Notes under the pieces: generated by a model | Databases searched by the model: none | The model's input: only the letters and a program-made list of their open reading frames with translations | Told to the model about the DNA's origin: nothing | Position numbers and translations under genes: made by a program | Origin: Streptomyces sp. AM 2-1-1 | GTDB taxonomy: Bacteria > Actinomycetota > Actinomycetes > Streptomycetales > Streptomycetaceae | Length of the DNA stretch: 64,000 nucleotides | Direction of reading: 5' to 3' | Assembly (NCBI RefSeq): GCF_029167645.1 | Contig: NZ_CP119147.1 | Location: 5,474,501-5,538,500 of the forward strand | In this document: positions 27,847 through 37,782 of the stretch, piece after piece | Layout of the letters: each line of letters begins with the position of its first letter | Numbering within the stretch: position 1 is the first letter of the stretch

Positions 27847-28479
27847 TCACATCCCCAGCTGCGTCAGCCGGAGCCGCTCCACCGCTTCCTCCCCGCCCTC
27901 CAGGCCCACCGTCGTCGCCGACTGCCGGCCGAACGCGAAGAGCAGCAACTCGCCCGGCTCCCCGGTCACCGTCACCACCGGCGTGCCCTTGCGCGCCACC
28001 GCCGTCCGACCGTCCGGGCGGCGCAGCACCAGTCCCACCGGGGAGCGGTGCCCCAGCATCCGGGCCGTCCGCTCCAACCGCGACCACAGGACGTCCGCGA
28101 AGACCGGGTCCAGCTCCCGCCGCGACCAGTCGGGCTGCGCCCGGCGCACGTCCTCGGCGTGGACGTAGAACTCCACGGTGTTGGCCACCTCGTCCACCTG
28201 CTTCAGCCCGAACGGGGAGAGACGCGGCGGCCCCGTCCTGATGAGCTGGATCAACTCCTCGTACGGCTTGGCCGCGTACTCCTGCCGCACCCGCTCCAGC
28301 CGGTTCTTCAGCGGGCTCAGCACCAGTCCGGCCGCCGCGTCGGCCCGGCGCTCCCGCACCACCAGGTGGGCGGCGAGGTCCCGGGTCAGCCAGCCGTCGC
28401 ACAGGGTCGGAGCCTCGGGGCCCGCCGCCTCCAACAGGTCGGCGAGCAGAAGACGTTCACGCTTCGCATGGGTCGACAT
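27847..28479 (-). CDS. TIGR03085 family (DinB/maleylpyruvate-isomerase-like) protein
   Basis: The 210-aa product matches TIGR03085, an actinobacterial family related to mycothiol-dependent maleylpyruvate isomerases. Likely metal ligands come from [19 protein letters not shown] (first helix) and [12 protein letters not shown] (later helix), giving a histidine-rich DinB-type site. It may conjugate or isomerise a substrate using mycothiol. The ATG at 28479 has TAGGCT 7 nt upstream and no ribosome-binding site (leaderless). It is divergent from hisI. Confidence 0.82.
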   Translation of the reverse strand: MSTHAKRERLLLADLLEAAGPEAPTLCDGWLTRDLAAHLVVRERRADAAAGLVLSPLKNRLERVRQEYAAKPYEELIQLIRTGPPRLSPFGLKQVDEVANTVEFYVHAEDVRRAQPDWSRRELDPVFADVLWSRLERTARMLGHRSPVGLVLRRPDGRTAVARKGTPVVTVTGEPGELLLFAFGRQSATTVGLEGGEEAVERLRLTQLGM

Positions 28480-28486
28480 GCCGGCC

Positions 28487-28492
28487 AGCCTA
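28487..28492 (-). promoter_or_regulatory. Putative -10 box of the TIGR03085 gene
   Basis: TAGGCT on the minus strand, 7 nt before ATG 28479. Confidence 0.35.
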
Positions 28493-28551
28493 CGACTGCG
28501 GCACGCGGTCCGCCCAGTGGACCGGGCGCCGTCCGGCCCCCGCGGTCGCGG

Positions 28552-28564
28552 CACAATGGGGCCC
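28552..28564 (+). promoter_or_regulatory. Putative -10 box of hisI-trpE
   Basis: CACAAT (28552-28557), 7 nt before ATG 28565, with no ribosome-binding site; a leaderless hisI message is likely. Confidence 0.4.
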
Positions 28565-28960
28565 ATGAGCAGCACGCCCCCGTCCGGCACGCCCGGTACC
28601 CCGCCCGCAGGCACCCTCGATCCGGCCGTGGCCGCGCGCCTCAAGCGCGGCGCGGACGGACTCGTCCCCGCCATCGCCCAGCAGTACGACACGGGCGAGG
28701 TGCTCATGCTCGGCTGGATGGACGACGAGGCCCTGCACCGCACCCTCACCACCGGCCGCTGCACGTACTGGTCCCGCAGCCGCCAGGAGTACTGGGTCAA
28801 GGGGGACACCTCCGGTCACACCCAGCGCGTCGTCTCCGTCGCCCTCGACTGCGACGCCGACACCGTCCTCGTCAAGGTCGACCAGACGGGCGCGGCCTGC
28901 CACACCGGCGCCCGCACCTGCTTCGACCGCGACGTCCTGCTCACCACCGACACCCCGTGA
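28565..28960 (+). CDS. hisI: Phosphoribosyl-AMP cyclohydrolase
   Basis: HisI opens the purine ring of phosphoribosyl-AMP, the third histidine step. The 131-aa product is the monofunctional form without a HisE domain. Diagnostic motifs are [31 protein letters not shown] (Mg2+ site) and [10 protein letters not shown] (zinc cysteines). It is split from the main his operon by about 10 kb and is followed after 11 nt by trpE, so histidine and tryptophan genes share a transcript here. Confidence 0.96.
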   Translation: MSSTPPSGTPGTPPAGTLDPAVAARLKRGADGLVPAIAQQYDTGEVLMLGWMDDEALHRTLTTGRCTYWSRSRQEYWVKGDTSGHTQRVVSVALDCDADTVLVKVDQTGAACHTGARTCFDRDVLLTTDTP

Positions 28961-28971
28961 GGCCTGCCGCC

Positions 28972-30465
28972 ATGGATCTCGACACCTTCCGCAAGCTGGC
29001 CGTGGACCGGCGCGTCATCCCCGTCGTCCGGCGGCTCCTCGCGGACGGCGACACCCCGGTCGGCCTCTACCGCAAGCTCGCCGCCGAACGCCCCGGCACC
29101 TTCCTGCTGGAATCCGCGGAGAACGGCCGCACCTGGTCGCGGTACTCCTTCATCGGCGTCCGCAGCGACGCCACCCTGACCGCGCGCGACGGCCGGGCAC
29201 ACTGGATCGGCACCCCGCCCGTCGGCGTCCCGCTGGACGGCGACCCGCTCCAGGCGCTCCGTGCGACCACCGAGGCGCTGCACACCCCCCGCGACCTGGC
29301 GGACACCGAAGGGCTGCCGCCCTTCACCGGCGGCATGGTCGGCTACCTCGGCTACGACATCGTGCGCCGCCTGGAACGCATCGGCGACCACGGCGGCGAC
29401 GACCTCCGGCTCCCCGAGCTCACCATGATGCTCACCTCCGACCTCGCCGTGCTCGACCACTGGGACGGCACCGTCCTGCTGATCGCCAACGCGATCAACC
29501 ACAACGACCTGGAGAGCGGCGTCGACGAGGCGTACACCGACGCCGTCACCCGGCTCGACGCCATGGAGCGGGACCTGCGCCGCCCCGTCGAGAACGCCCC
29601 GGCCGTCCTGCCCCCCTCCGCACTGCCCCCCTACACCGCCCTCTGGGGCGGGCCGGCCTACCAGGAGGCCGTCGAGGACATCAAGGAGCGCATCCGGGCC
29701 GGGGAAGCCTTCCAGGTCGTGCCCTCCCAGCGCTTCGAGACCCCGTGCACCGCGAGCGCGCTCGACGTCTACCGGGTGCTGCGGGCCACCAACCCCTCCC
29801 CGTACATGTACCTCTTCCGCTTCGACGGGTTCGACGTCGTGGGCTCCAGCCCCGAGGCCCTCGTCAAGGTCGAGGACGGCCGCGCCATGGTCCACCCCAT
29901 CGCCGGCACCCGGCACCGGGGCGCCACCCCGCAGGAGGACCAGGCGCTCGCCGAGGAACTCCTCGCCGACCCCAAGGAGCGCGCCGAGCACCTCATGCTC
30001 GTCGACCTCGGCCGCAACGACCTCGGACGCGTCTGCGAACCCGGCAGCGTGGAGGTGGTCGACTTCATGTCCGTGGAGAAGTACTCCCACGTCATGCACA
30101 TCGTCTCGACCGTCACCGGCCGCGTCGCCGAGGGCCGCACCGCCTTCGACGTCCTCACCGCCTGCTTCCCCGCCGGCACCCTCTCCGGAGCGCCCAAACC
30201 GCGCGCCATGCAGATCATCGAGGAGCTCGAACCCAACCGCCGCGGCCTGTACGGGGGCTGCGTCGGCTACCTCGACTTCGCCGGCGACTCCGACACCGCC
30301 ATCGCGATCCGCACCGCGCTGCTCCGCGACGGCACCGCCTACGTCCAGGCCGGCGCCGGCGTGGTCGCCGACTCCGACCCGGTGGCCGAGGACGACGAGT
30401 GCCGCAACAAGGCCGCCGCCGTGCTCCGCGCCGTCCATACGGCCAACCGGCTCCGCGACCACTGA
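28972..30465 (+). CDS. trpE: Anthranilate synthase component I
   Basis: TrpE makes anthranilate from chorismate and ammonia or glutamine; its TrpG partner is not in this window. The 497-aa product has the Trp feedback motif LLES (45-48) and the chorismate-binding core: [51 protein letters not shown] and [20 protein letters not shown]. The ATG at 28972 follows the hisI stop by 11 nt, with a weak ribosome-binding site (GAGG). No leader peptide with Trp codons is visible upstream. Confidence 0.96.
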   Translation: MDLDTFRKLAVDRRVIPVVRRLLADGDTPVGLYRKLAAERPGTFLLESAENGRTWSRYSFIGVRSDATLTARDGRAHWIGTPPVGVPLDGDPLQALRATTEALHTPRDLADTEGLPPFTGGMVGYLGYDIVRRLERIGDHGGDDLRLPELTMMLTSDLAVLDHWDGTVLLIANAINHNDLESGVDEAYTDAVTRLDAMERDLRRPVENAPAVLPPSALPPYTALWGGPAYQEAVEDIKERIRAGEAFQVVPSQRFETPCTASALDVYRVLRATNPSPYMYLFRFDGFDVVGSSPEALVKVEDGRAMVHPIAGTRHRGATPQEDQALAEELLADPKERAEHLMLVDLGRNDLGRVCEPGSVEVVDFMSVEKYSHVMHIVSTVTGRVAEGRTAFDVLTACFPAGTLSGAPKPRAMQIIEELEPNRRGLYGGCVGYLDFAGDSDTAIAIRTALLRDGTAYVQAGAGVVADSDPVAEDDECRNKAAAVLRAVHTANRLRDH

Positions 30466-30488
30466 GGCGGTAGGGGATAGTGGAAGGC

Positions 30489-31130
30489 GTGAGTGCCGTC
30501 CCCGTACCCCAGCCCCGTGCCCGTACCACCGCGTCGGACGCCCCGGCGAGCCGCCGGAGCCTGGCCCTCGGGCTGCTCCTCGGCGCGCTCGGGGCCGCCG
30601 TCGTCCTGCTGGCCTCCGGGCAGACCTGGGCCCGGGGCGACGCCGCCGTGGCAGGCGGCAGCATCCCGCTGACCGCTGACGGACAGGACGTCACCGGTGT
30701 CCCCGCCGCCCTGGCGATCGTCGGCCTCGCCGCGCTCGTCGCCGTGTTCGCCGTCCGCGGGGCCGGCCGTCTCGTCGTCGCCGGACTGCTGGCGGTCAGC
30801 GGCCTCGGCGCCGGCATCAGCGCCTGGGCGGGCACCTCGGACGGCGCCGCCCTGGACGAGAAGGCGGCCGCGGCCACCGGTGACTCCGCCGCCACCGTCG
30901 CCGCGCTCAGCCACACCGCGTGGCCCTTCGTCACCGCCGCCGGCGGCCTGTTCATCCTGATCGCCGGGGTGCTCGCGCTGCGCTTCGGCAGCCGCTGGCC
31001 GACCATGTCCGGCCGGTACGAGCGCGACGGCACCCCCCGCCCCCGCAAGGCCCCCCGCACCCCCCGGGACCCCGACCGGCCCGAGGAGCTGTGGAAGGCC
31101 CTGGACCGGGGCGAGGACCCGACGGGGTAG
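30489..31130 (+). CDS. Trp biosynthesis-associated membrane protein (TIGR02234)
   Basis: The 213-aa product has four hydrophobic segments (about 27-45, 73-91, 96-114, 140-160) with the extracytoplasmic motif GQTWARGD after the first. This matches the actinobacterial Trp-operon-associated family. Its function is unknown, but it is habitually linked to trp genes. I prefer GTG 30489: GATAGT (30476-30481) lies 7 nt upstream. GTG 30480 is an alternative with AGGGG only 3 nt away. It starts 23 nt after trpE. Confidence 0.8.
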   Translation: MSAVPVPQPRARTTASDAPASRRSLALGLLLGALGAAVVLLASGQTWARGDAAVAGGSIPLTADGQDVTGVPAALAIVGLAALVAVFAVRGAGRLVVAGLLAVSGLGAGISAWAGTSDGAALDEKAAAATGDSAATVAALSHTAWPFVTAAGGLFILIAGVLALRFGSRWPTMSGRYERDGTPRPRKAPRTPRDPDRPEELWKALDRGEDPTG

Positions 31131-31312
31131 CGGGCCTCCCGCCGGACCCGACCGGGGCCCCGGACACGGCCCGAGGCCCCGGGCACGACCGGGACCACCG
31201 ACCCCCGGCGCACCCGCCGCCCCGCGTACGGGACAATGGGAGTGGTTCCCACCCACCGCGAGACCCGCGGTACACACCGCACGGACCGCGCAACACCAAC
31301 GAGGAGCAACTC

Positions 31313-31564
31313 ATGGCGGGCAGCAGCCACGGACACACCCCGGCCGCCTGGACCGGTGTCATCATCGCCTTCATCGGCTTCTGTGTCGCAGGCGTCTTCA
31401 TGGTCGCGGCCAACCCGGCCGGATTCTGGGCCGGCATGGGCGTGATCCTCGTGGGCGCCCTCGTGGGCCTGGCGATGAAGATGGCCGGACTCGGCACCCC
31501 GAAGGAGTCGCCGGAGTACGCCGCCGCCCGCGCCCGCGCCGGTGAGGCCCAGGTCAGCCACTGA
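31313..31564 (+). CDS. HGxxPAAW small membrane protein
   Basis: This 83-aa protein carries the family hallmark HGHTPAAW at residues 7-14, then two transmembrane helices (about 15-35 and 40-58) and a charged tail. The HGxxPAAW family is actinobacterial, of unknown function and commonly found in trp regions. The ATG has GAGGAG 6 nt upstream. A short stretch with a GC hairpin separates it from the TIGR02234 gene. Confidence 0.85.
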   Translation: MAGSSHGHTPAAWTGVIIAFIGFCVAGVFMVAANPAGFWAGMGVILVGALVGLAMKMAGLGTPKESPEYAAARARAGEAQVSH

Positions 31565-31682
31565 CGTACGGGTACGCCCGCCGAGCGGGGCCCTGCCCGC
31601 ACGGGCGCCCGGCCCGCCCCCGGTGAGGTGCGACACGCGAGGCGCAGCCCACCCCGGGCTGCGCCTCTCCGCGTTCCCGGGG

Positions 31683-31694
31683 CACAATCGGCGC
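31683..31694 (+). promoter_or_regulatory. Putative -10 box of the DUF2752 gene
   Basis: CACAAT (31683-31688), 6 nt before GTG 31695 and without a ribosome-binding site. Confidence 0.4.
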
Positions 31695-32201
31695 GTGGAC
31701 GCCTCGCCCCTCCCCGCCGCGCCCCCGCCGCGGGACGCCGCACGCCCCGCCGGGCACGCCCCCGGTAGTCCGTACCCCCACGCCCACCCGCCCCGGCGCC
31801 CGGCCGCGGGCCCGCGACGCTTCGCCGCGCCGGCCGCCACCCTGGCCGCCGTCGCCGGGGCCTTCGGCTACGTCGCCACGGTCGACCCCAACGAACCGGG
31901 CCACTACCCGGTCTGCCCGCTCTTCCGCCTCACCGGCCTGCTCTGCCCCGGCTGCGGAGGGCTGCGCAGCGCCCACGCCTTCGCCCACGGCGACCTCCTC
32001 ACCGCCCTCGGCAGCAACGCCGTCGCCACCGCCGGCTACCTCCTCTTCGCCGCCTTCTGGGCGCTCTGGCTCGTACGGACCGCCCGTCGCCGGCCCCTGC
32101 GCGTGGGCGTCCCGCCCCGGTGGTGGTGGGGGATCGGCGCCCTCATGGTGGTCTTCAGCGTCGTCCGCAACCTCCCCGCGGGCAGTGCCCTGGCACCCTG
32201 A
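31695..32201 (+). CDS. DUF2752 family membrane protein
   Basis: The 168-aa product has a Pro/Ala-rich leader, three transmembrane helices (about 47-65, 100-120, 138-158) and the DUF2752 signature GLLCPGCGGLRSAHAFAHGD between helices 1 and 2. The CPGCGG cysteines could bind a metal or cofactor. Function is unknown. GTG 31695 was chosen over an upstream reading through low-complexity sequence because CACAAT lies 6 nt before it. Confidence 0.85.
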   Translation: MDASPLPAAPPPRDAARPAGHAPGSPYPHAHPPRRPAAGPRRFAAPAATLAAVAGAFGYVATVDPNEPGHYPVCPLFRLTGLLCPGCGGLRSAHAFAHGDLLTALGSNAVATAGYLLFAAFWALWLVRTARRRPLRVGVPPRWWWGIGALMVVFSVVRNLPAGSALAP

Positions 32202-32315
32202 GCGACCACCTGCTGGGACCCGTGGTGGCCGGATGCGAGCCCTCCGGCCTCCTGCGGATACCATCGAGACGGCTGATCCTGTTCCATTCGTTCGTTCCGG
32301 AAGGGGGCCGCTCGC

Positions 32316-33125
32316 GTGAGTGTGCTCGACGAGATCATTGACGGCGTCCGTGCCGACCTCGCGGAGCGGCAGGCGCGCGTCAGCCTCGACGAGCTCAAGG
32401 AACGCGCCGCGCGCGCTCCCCGGGCCAAGGACGGAGTCGCCGCGCTGCGCGGCGAGGGCGTGACCGTCATCTGCGAGGTCAAGCGCTCCAGCCCGTCCAA
32501 GGGCGCCCTGGCCGCCATCGCCGACCCCGCCGCGCTCGCCGCGGACTACGAGGCCGGCGGCGCCTCCGTCATCTCGGTCCTCACCGAGCAGCGCCGCTTC
32601 GGCGGCTCGCTCGCGGACCTGGAAGCGGTCCGCGCCAAGGTCGACATCCCGGTCCTGCGCAAGGACTTCATCGTCACCTCCTACCAGCTGTGGGAGGCCC
32701 GCGCCTACGGCGCCGACCTCGCCCTGCTGATCGTCGCCGCCCTCGACCAGGAGGCCCTCGTCTCCCTGATCGAGCGCGCCGAGTCCATCGGCCTCACCCC
32801 GCTCGTCGAGGCCCACGACGAGGAGGAGGCCGAGCGCGCGGTCGCCGCCGGGGCCCGGATCATCGGCGTCAACGCCCGCAACCTCAAGGACCTCAAGGTC
32901 GACCGCTCCACCTTCGAGCGGGTGGCCCCCGAGATCCCCGACCACATCGTCAAGGTCGCCGAGTCCGGTGTCCGGGGCCCGCACGACCTGATCGCGTACG
33001 CCAACGCCGGCGCGGACGCCGTGCTCGTCGGCGAGTCGCTGGTCACCGGTCGCGACCCGCGCGCCGCCGTGGCCGACCTGGTTGCCGCCGGCACCCACCC
33101 CGCGCTCCGCCACGGACGGGGCTGA
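32316..33125 (+). CDS. trpC: Indole-3-glycerol phosphate synthase
   Basis: TrpC closes the indole ring from CdRP. The 269-aa barrel has [11 protein letters not shown] (catalytic lysine and substrate site), [44 protein letters not shown] and ESGVRG. GTG 32316 has GGAAGGGGG upstream. It is the first gene of trpCMBA; TACCAT (32259-32264) could be its -10 box with a 45-nt leader, but no -35 element is clear. Confidence 0.96.
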   Translation: MSVLDEIIDGVRADLAERQARVSLDELKERAARAPRAKDGVAALRGEGVTVICEVKRSSPSKGALAAIADPAALAADYEAGGASVISVLTEQRRFGGSLADLEAVRAKVDIPVLRKDFIVTSYQLWEARAYGADLALLIVAALDQEALVSLIERAESIGLTPLVEAHDEEEAERAVAAGARIIGVNARNLKDLKVDRSTFERVAPEIPDHIVKVAESGVRGPHDLIAYANAGADAVLVGESLVTGRDPRAAVADLVAAGTHPALRHGRG

Positions 33126-33132
33126 CCCCACC

Positions 33133-33405
33133 GTGACCGGCCGCCCCCCGCGCTCCGCACCGCCGTCCCCGCCGGGCTTCCGCCCCGCCGGGCCGCCGGT
33201 GCGTGAGCCGCGCGCGCCCCTGGCGCACGGCGGCGGCCGGCCCGCGCTCCCCCCGCTCGGCCACCCGCAGCCCCGGCGCTGCGCCCCGCCGTTCTGGCAC
33301 CGGGGGTGCCGGGCCCCCGCCCGCCGGGTGCTCGGCCGCCGGGTCCGTTACGTCATCGGCGACGAGCCCGGACAGGTCAACGGCATGCGATGGCGCACGG
33401 CCTGA
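33133..33405 (+). CDS. trpM: TrpM-like small modulator of tryptophan synthesis
   Basis: The 90-aa product lies between trpC and trpB, the position of trpM (formerly trpX) in Streptomyces coelicolor. The Arg/Cys-rich C-terminus (HRGCRAPARRVLGRRVRYVI followed by GDEPGQVNG) resembles TrpM, reported to modulate Trp supply and development. The N-terminal half is Pro-rich and poorly constrained, so the start at GTG 33133, 7 nt after the trpC stop, is uncertain; a shorter version starting near 33199 is possible. Confidence 0.72.
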   Translation: MTGRPPRSAPPSPPGFRPAGPPVREPRAPLAHGGGRPALPPLGHPQPRRCAPPFWHRGCRAPARRVLGRRVRYVIGDEPGQVNGMRWRTA

Positions 33406-33577
33406 GCGCCCCGGCGAGCCGGGCCGTCCGCGTACCGCGCCGCACCCACCCGTGACCGGGTCCGTGCCGCGCCGGCGCACGGCCGTGCCGCCCGACCGAT
33501 ACCGGTCGCGGCGGCGTTCCGCCCGCCCCGGCGCTCTCCCGTGCACCCACCCGTAGCCATCTTCAGGAGCACGTCGG

Positions 33578-34860
<1,283 letters not shown>

Positions 34861-34864
<4 letters not shown>

Positions 34865-35673
34865 GCGGCACCATCGGACTGCTGGAATCCACCCTCGCGG
34901 CCGCGAAGGCCGAGAAGCGCGCCGCCCTCATCGCCTACCTCCCGGCGGGGTTCCCGACCGTGGACGGCGGCATCGAGGCGATCAAGGCCGTGGTGGCCGG
35001 CGGCGCGGACGTCGTCGAGGTCGGCCTCCCGCACAGCGACCCGGTGCTCGACGGTCCGGTCATCCAGACCGCCGACGACATCGCGCTGCGCGGCGGCGTG
35101 CGCATCGCCGACGTGATGCGCACGGTCCGCGAGGCGTACGAGGCGACCGGCGCCCCGATCCTCGTGATGACCTACTGGAACCCCATCGACCGGTACGGCA
35201 TCGAGCGGTTCACCGCCGAGCTGGCCGCCGCGGGCGGCGCCGGCTGCATCCTGCCCGACCTGCCCGTCCAGGAGTCGGCGGTGTGGCGCGAGCACGCGGA
35301 GAAGCACGGTCTCGCCACCGTCTTCGTCGTCGCCCCCAGCAGCCGCGACGAGCGCCTCGCCACCATCACGGCGGCGGGCTCCGGCTTCGTCTACGCCGCC
35401 TCCCTCATGGGGGTCACCGGCACCCGGGAGTCGGTCGGCGACCAGGCCCAGGGGCTGGTGGCCCGTACCCGCGCCACCACCTCCCTGCCGGTCTGCGTCG
35501 GTCTCGGCGTCTCCAACGCGGCGCAGGCGGCCGAGGTCGCCGGCTTCGCCGACGGGGTCATCGTCGGTACGGCCTTCGTCAAGGCGATCCTGGACGCGCC
35601 CGACGCCGCCGCCGGGACGGCGGCGGTGAAGGCGCTCGCGAGCGAACTCGCCGAGGGTGTTCGAAAGCGCTGA
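34861..35673 (+). CDS. trpA: Tryptophan synthase alpha subunit
   Basis: TrpA releases indole from indole glycerol phosphate. The 270-aa barrel carries the catalytic glutamate E53 in [11 protein letters not shown] (GIPFSDP in many bacteria), the aspartate in ILPDLPVQE, and phosphate-site segments GVTGTR and VGLGVS. The start is GTG, overlapping trpB. A strong hairpin 31 nt past the stop ends the operon. Confidence 0.97.
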
Positions 35674-35683
35674 CGCTTCACGT

Positions 35684-35734
35684 CACCCGTACGGGTGGAG
35701 TGGGACCGGGGAGGCACGCTCGTGCCTCCCCGGT
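35684..35734 (+). terminator. trp operon terminator with a palindrome before it
   Basis: A perfect inverted repeat (arms 35705-35718 and 35721-35734) can form a 13-bp stem with a GCTC loop. A separate 14-nt perfect palindrome, CACCCGTACGGGTG, lies at 35684-35697. The hairpin ends 14 nt before the next gene start, so it may also affect that gene. Confidence 0.75.
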
Positions 35735-35748
35735 TCGTTGCTGCGGGT

Positions 35749-36564
35749 GTGAGCGAGAACCATGAAGGAAGAAGGGCCGCGCGTGAACGGCTCGTCCAGC
35801 AGCGTGAGCAGGAGAAGGCGCGGGAGCGCCGCCGCCGCACCCTGATCGTGGCCGGTGCCGTGGTCGGCGTGCTGGCGCTGGCCGCCGTGATCGGCCTGAT
35901 CGCGGCCAATGCCGGGGACGACGACAGTGGCGCCGCCCCCGTCGTCGCCCCGTCCGGCGCCACCGGCAAGGACGACCTGGCCATCCCGGTGGGAGCGAGC
36001 GACGCCCCGTCCACGCTGACGATCTGGGAGGACTTCCGCTGCCCGGTCTGCGCCCAGTTCGAGAACGCGTTCCGCTCCACCATCGAGGAGCTCACCGCGA
36101 GCGGACAGCTCCGGGTCGAGTACCACCTGGCCACCATCATCGACGGCAACATGGGCGGCACGGGCTCGGTGCGCGCGGCGAACGCCGCCGCCTGCGCCCA
36201 GGATGCGGGCAAGTTCGTGGCCTACCACGACGTCCTCTACAGCAACCAGCCCGCCGAGACCGACGACGCCTTCGGCAAGGACAGCACCCTGATCGACCTC
36301 TCCAAGAAGGTCGACGGACTCGACACCCCCACCTTCCGCGGCTGCGTGGAGGACGGCAAGCACAACGGCTGGGTCGCCAAGTCGAACGCCGCGTTCAGCG
36401 CGGGCGGCTTCCAGGGCACTCCGACCGCGCTGCTCAACGGCGAATCCGTCTTCCCGAAGAAGGGCGACGAGCAGATCTCGGTCGCCAACCTCAAGAAATG
36501 GGTCGAAGAGGCCAACAAGGGCAAGCGGCCCGGCACCCTCACCCCCACCCCGCCGGCCTCCTGA
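35749..36564 (+). CDS. Membrane-anchored DsbA-family thioredoxin-like protein, second paralogue
   Basis: The 271-aa product has a basic head (1-30), one transmembrane helix (about 31-53) and an extracytoplasmic DsbA-like domain with C98-P-V-C101, FQGTPT as cis-proline loop and extra cysteines in AAACAQD and RGCVED. It is the same size and layout as the CPIC protein at 353-1168. GTG 35749 is chosen because the coding pattern begins there; there is no ribosome-binding site and the trp terminator is just upstream. lgt follows, so it sits among envelope-biogenesis genes. Confidence 0.9.
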   Translation: MSENHEGRRAARERLVQQREQEKARERRRRTLIVAGAVVGVLALAAVIGLIAANAGDDDSGAAPVVAPSGATGKDDLAIPVGASDAPSTLTIWEDFRCPVCAQFENAFRSTIEELTASGQLRVEYHLATIIDGNMGGTGSVRAANAAACAQDAGKFVAYHDVLYSNQPAETDDAFGKDSTLIDLSKKVDGLDTPTFRGCVEDGKHNGWVAKSNAAFSAGGFQGTPTALLNGESVFPKKGDEQISVANLKKWVEEANKGKRPGTLTPTPPAS

Positions 36565-36664
36565 TCACGGTGCCGCCGCGGACGGTGGAAACCCGCCCTG
36601 TTACCCAGACGTTGCCGGGTGACGTGCCGTCCGTGCGGCCCGGCAGGGTAGCGTCGGTTCCGTC

Positions 36665-37693
36665 ATGAACCTTGCCTTCATCCCCAGCCCGTCGACCGGC
36701 GTGATCGATCTCGGACCGATCCCGCTCCGCGGCTACGCGTTCTGCATCATCATCGGTGTCTTCGTCGCCGTCTGGTTCGGCAACAAGCGCTGGATCGCCC
36801 GGGGCGGCACCGCCGGCACCGTGGCCGACATCGCCGTCTGGGCGGTGCCCTTCGGCCTGGTGGGCGGCCGTCTCTACCACGTCATCACCGACTACCAGCT
36901 GTACTTCGGTGACGGTGAGGACTGGGTCGACGCCTTCAAGGTGTGGGAAGGCGGCCTCGGCATCTGGGGCGCCATCTCCCTCGGCGCGGTCGGCGCCTGG
37001 ATCGGCTGCCGTCGCCGGGGCATCCCACTGCCCGCCTGGGCCGACGCCCTCGCCCCCGGCATCGCCTTCGCCCAGGCCATCGGGCGGTGGGGCAACTGGT
37101 TCAACCAGGAGCTCTACGGCCGCCCGACCGAGCTGCCGTGGGGCCTGAAGATCAGCGAGGCCCCCAACCGGGCCGCGGGCGTCTACCACCCGACGTTCCT
37201 CTACGAATCGCTCTGGTGCGTCGGCGTCGCCCTGCTGGTCATCTGGGCGGACCGCCGCTTCCGGCTCGGGCACGGACGGGCCTTCGCCCTGTACGTCGCC
37301 GCGTACTGCACCGGCCGCGCCTGGATCGAGTACATGCGGGTCGACGAGGCCCACCACGTGCTCGGCCTGCGGCTGAACGTGTGGACCGCGATCATCGTCT
37401 TCGTGCTGGCCGTCACGTACATCGTGATCTCGTCCCGGCTGCGCCCCGGCCGCGAGGAGATCGTGGAGCCCCGCGCCGGCGACGGGACCGGGGACGCCCC
37501 GGACACGACGGCGGACGCGCGTGACGGCAGCGGCACCACGGACGCCGACTCGACCGAGGCCGACCTGACGAAGGCCGACAGGGCCGATGCGGCGAAGGCC
37601 GGCGGTGGCACCGACACGGTGACCGGCCCGACGGCAGAGACCGTGGCCGTCGCGGACGGGCCGGAGAGCGACGGCGCCGCCCGCACCGGCTGA
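36665..37693 (+). CDS. lgt: Prolipoprotein diacylglyceryl transferase
   Basis: Lgt transfers diacylglycerol from phosphatidylglycerol to the lipobox cysteine of prolipoproteins at the membrane. The 342-aa product has seven predicted helices and the Lgt signature GRWGNWFNQELYGRPTELPW near residues 141-160, with essential residues also in VGGRLYHV and RFRLGHGRAF. A disordered Asp/Ala/Thr-rich tail of about 75 residues follows the last helix, longer than in most bacteria. ATG 36665 is preceded by TAGCGT. A very long hairpin follows the stop. Confidence 0.96.
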   Translation: MNLAFIPSPSTGVIDLGPIPLRGYAFCIIIGVFVAVWFGNKRWIARGGTAGTVADIAVWAVPFGLVGGRLYHVITDYQLYFGDGEDWVDAFKVWEGGLGIWGAISLGAVGAWIGCRRRGIPLPAWADALAPGIAFAQAIGRWGNWFNQELYGRPTELPWGLKISEAPNRAAGVYHPTFLYESLWCVGVALLVIWADRRFRLGHGRAFALYVAAYCTGRAWIEYMRVDEAHHVLGLRLNVWTAIIVFVLAVTYIVISSRLRPGREEIVEPRAGDGTGDAPDTTADARDGSGTTDADSTEADLTKADRADAAKAGGGTDTVTGPTAETVAVADGPESDGAARTG

Positions 37694-37697
37694 ACCA

Positions 37698-37760
37698 CCC
37701 CCGTACGAGGAAGGCCGCCGCACCCCGGACCGGGGTGCGGCGGCCTTCCTCGTACGGGGG
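37698..37760. terminator. 31-bp perfect inverted-repeat bidirectional terminator
   Basis: Arms 37698-37728 and 37730-37760 are exact reverse complements with a single central base. The repeat lies between the convergent lgt and CitE-like genes, 4 nt after the lgt stop and 22 nt from the other stop. Confidence 0.88.
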
Positions 37761-37782
37761 GCGCGCGGGCGGCGCCGAACGG

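Noticed and set aside
32231..32319. Possible trp leader peptide before trpC
   Set aside because: The 28-codon frame contains no Trp codons and no terminator/antiterminator pair is visible.
33406..33577. Extra gene between trpM and trpB
   Set aside because: Open frames here are Arg/Pro-rich without a ribosome-binding site.
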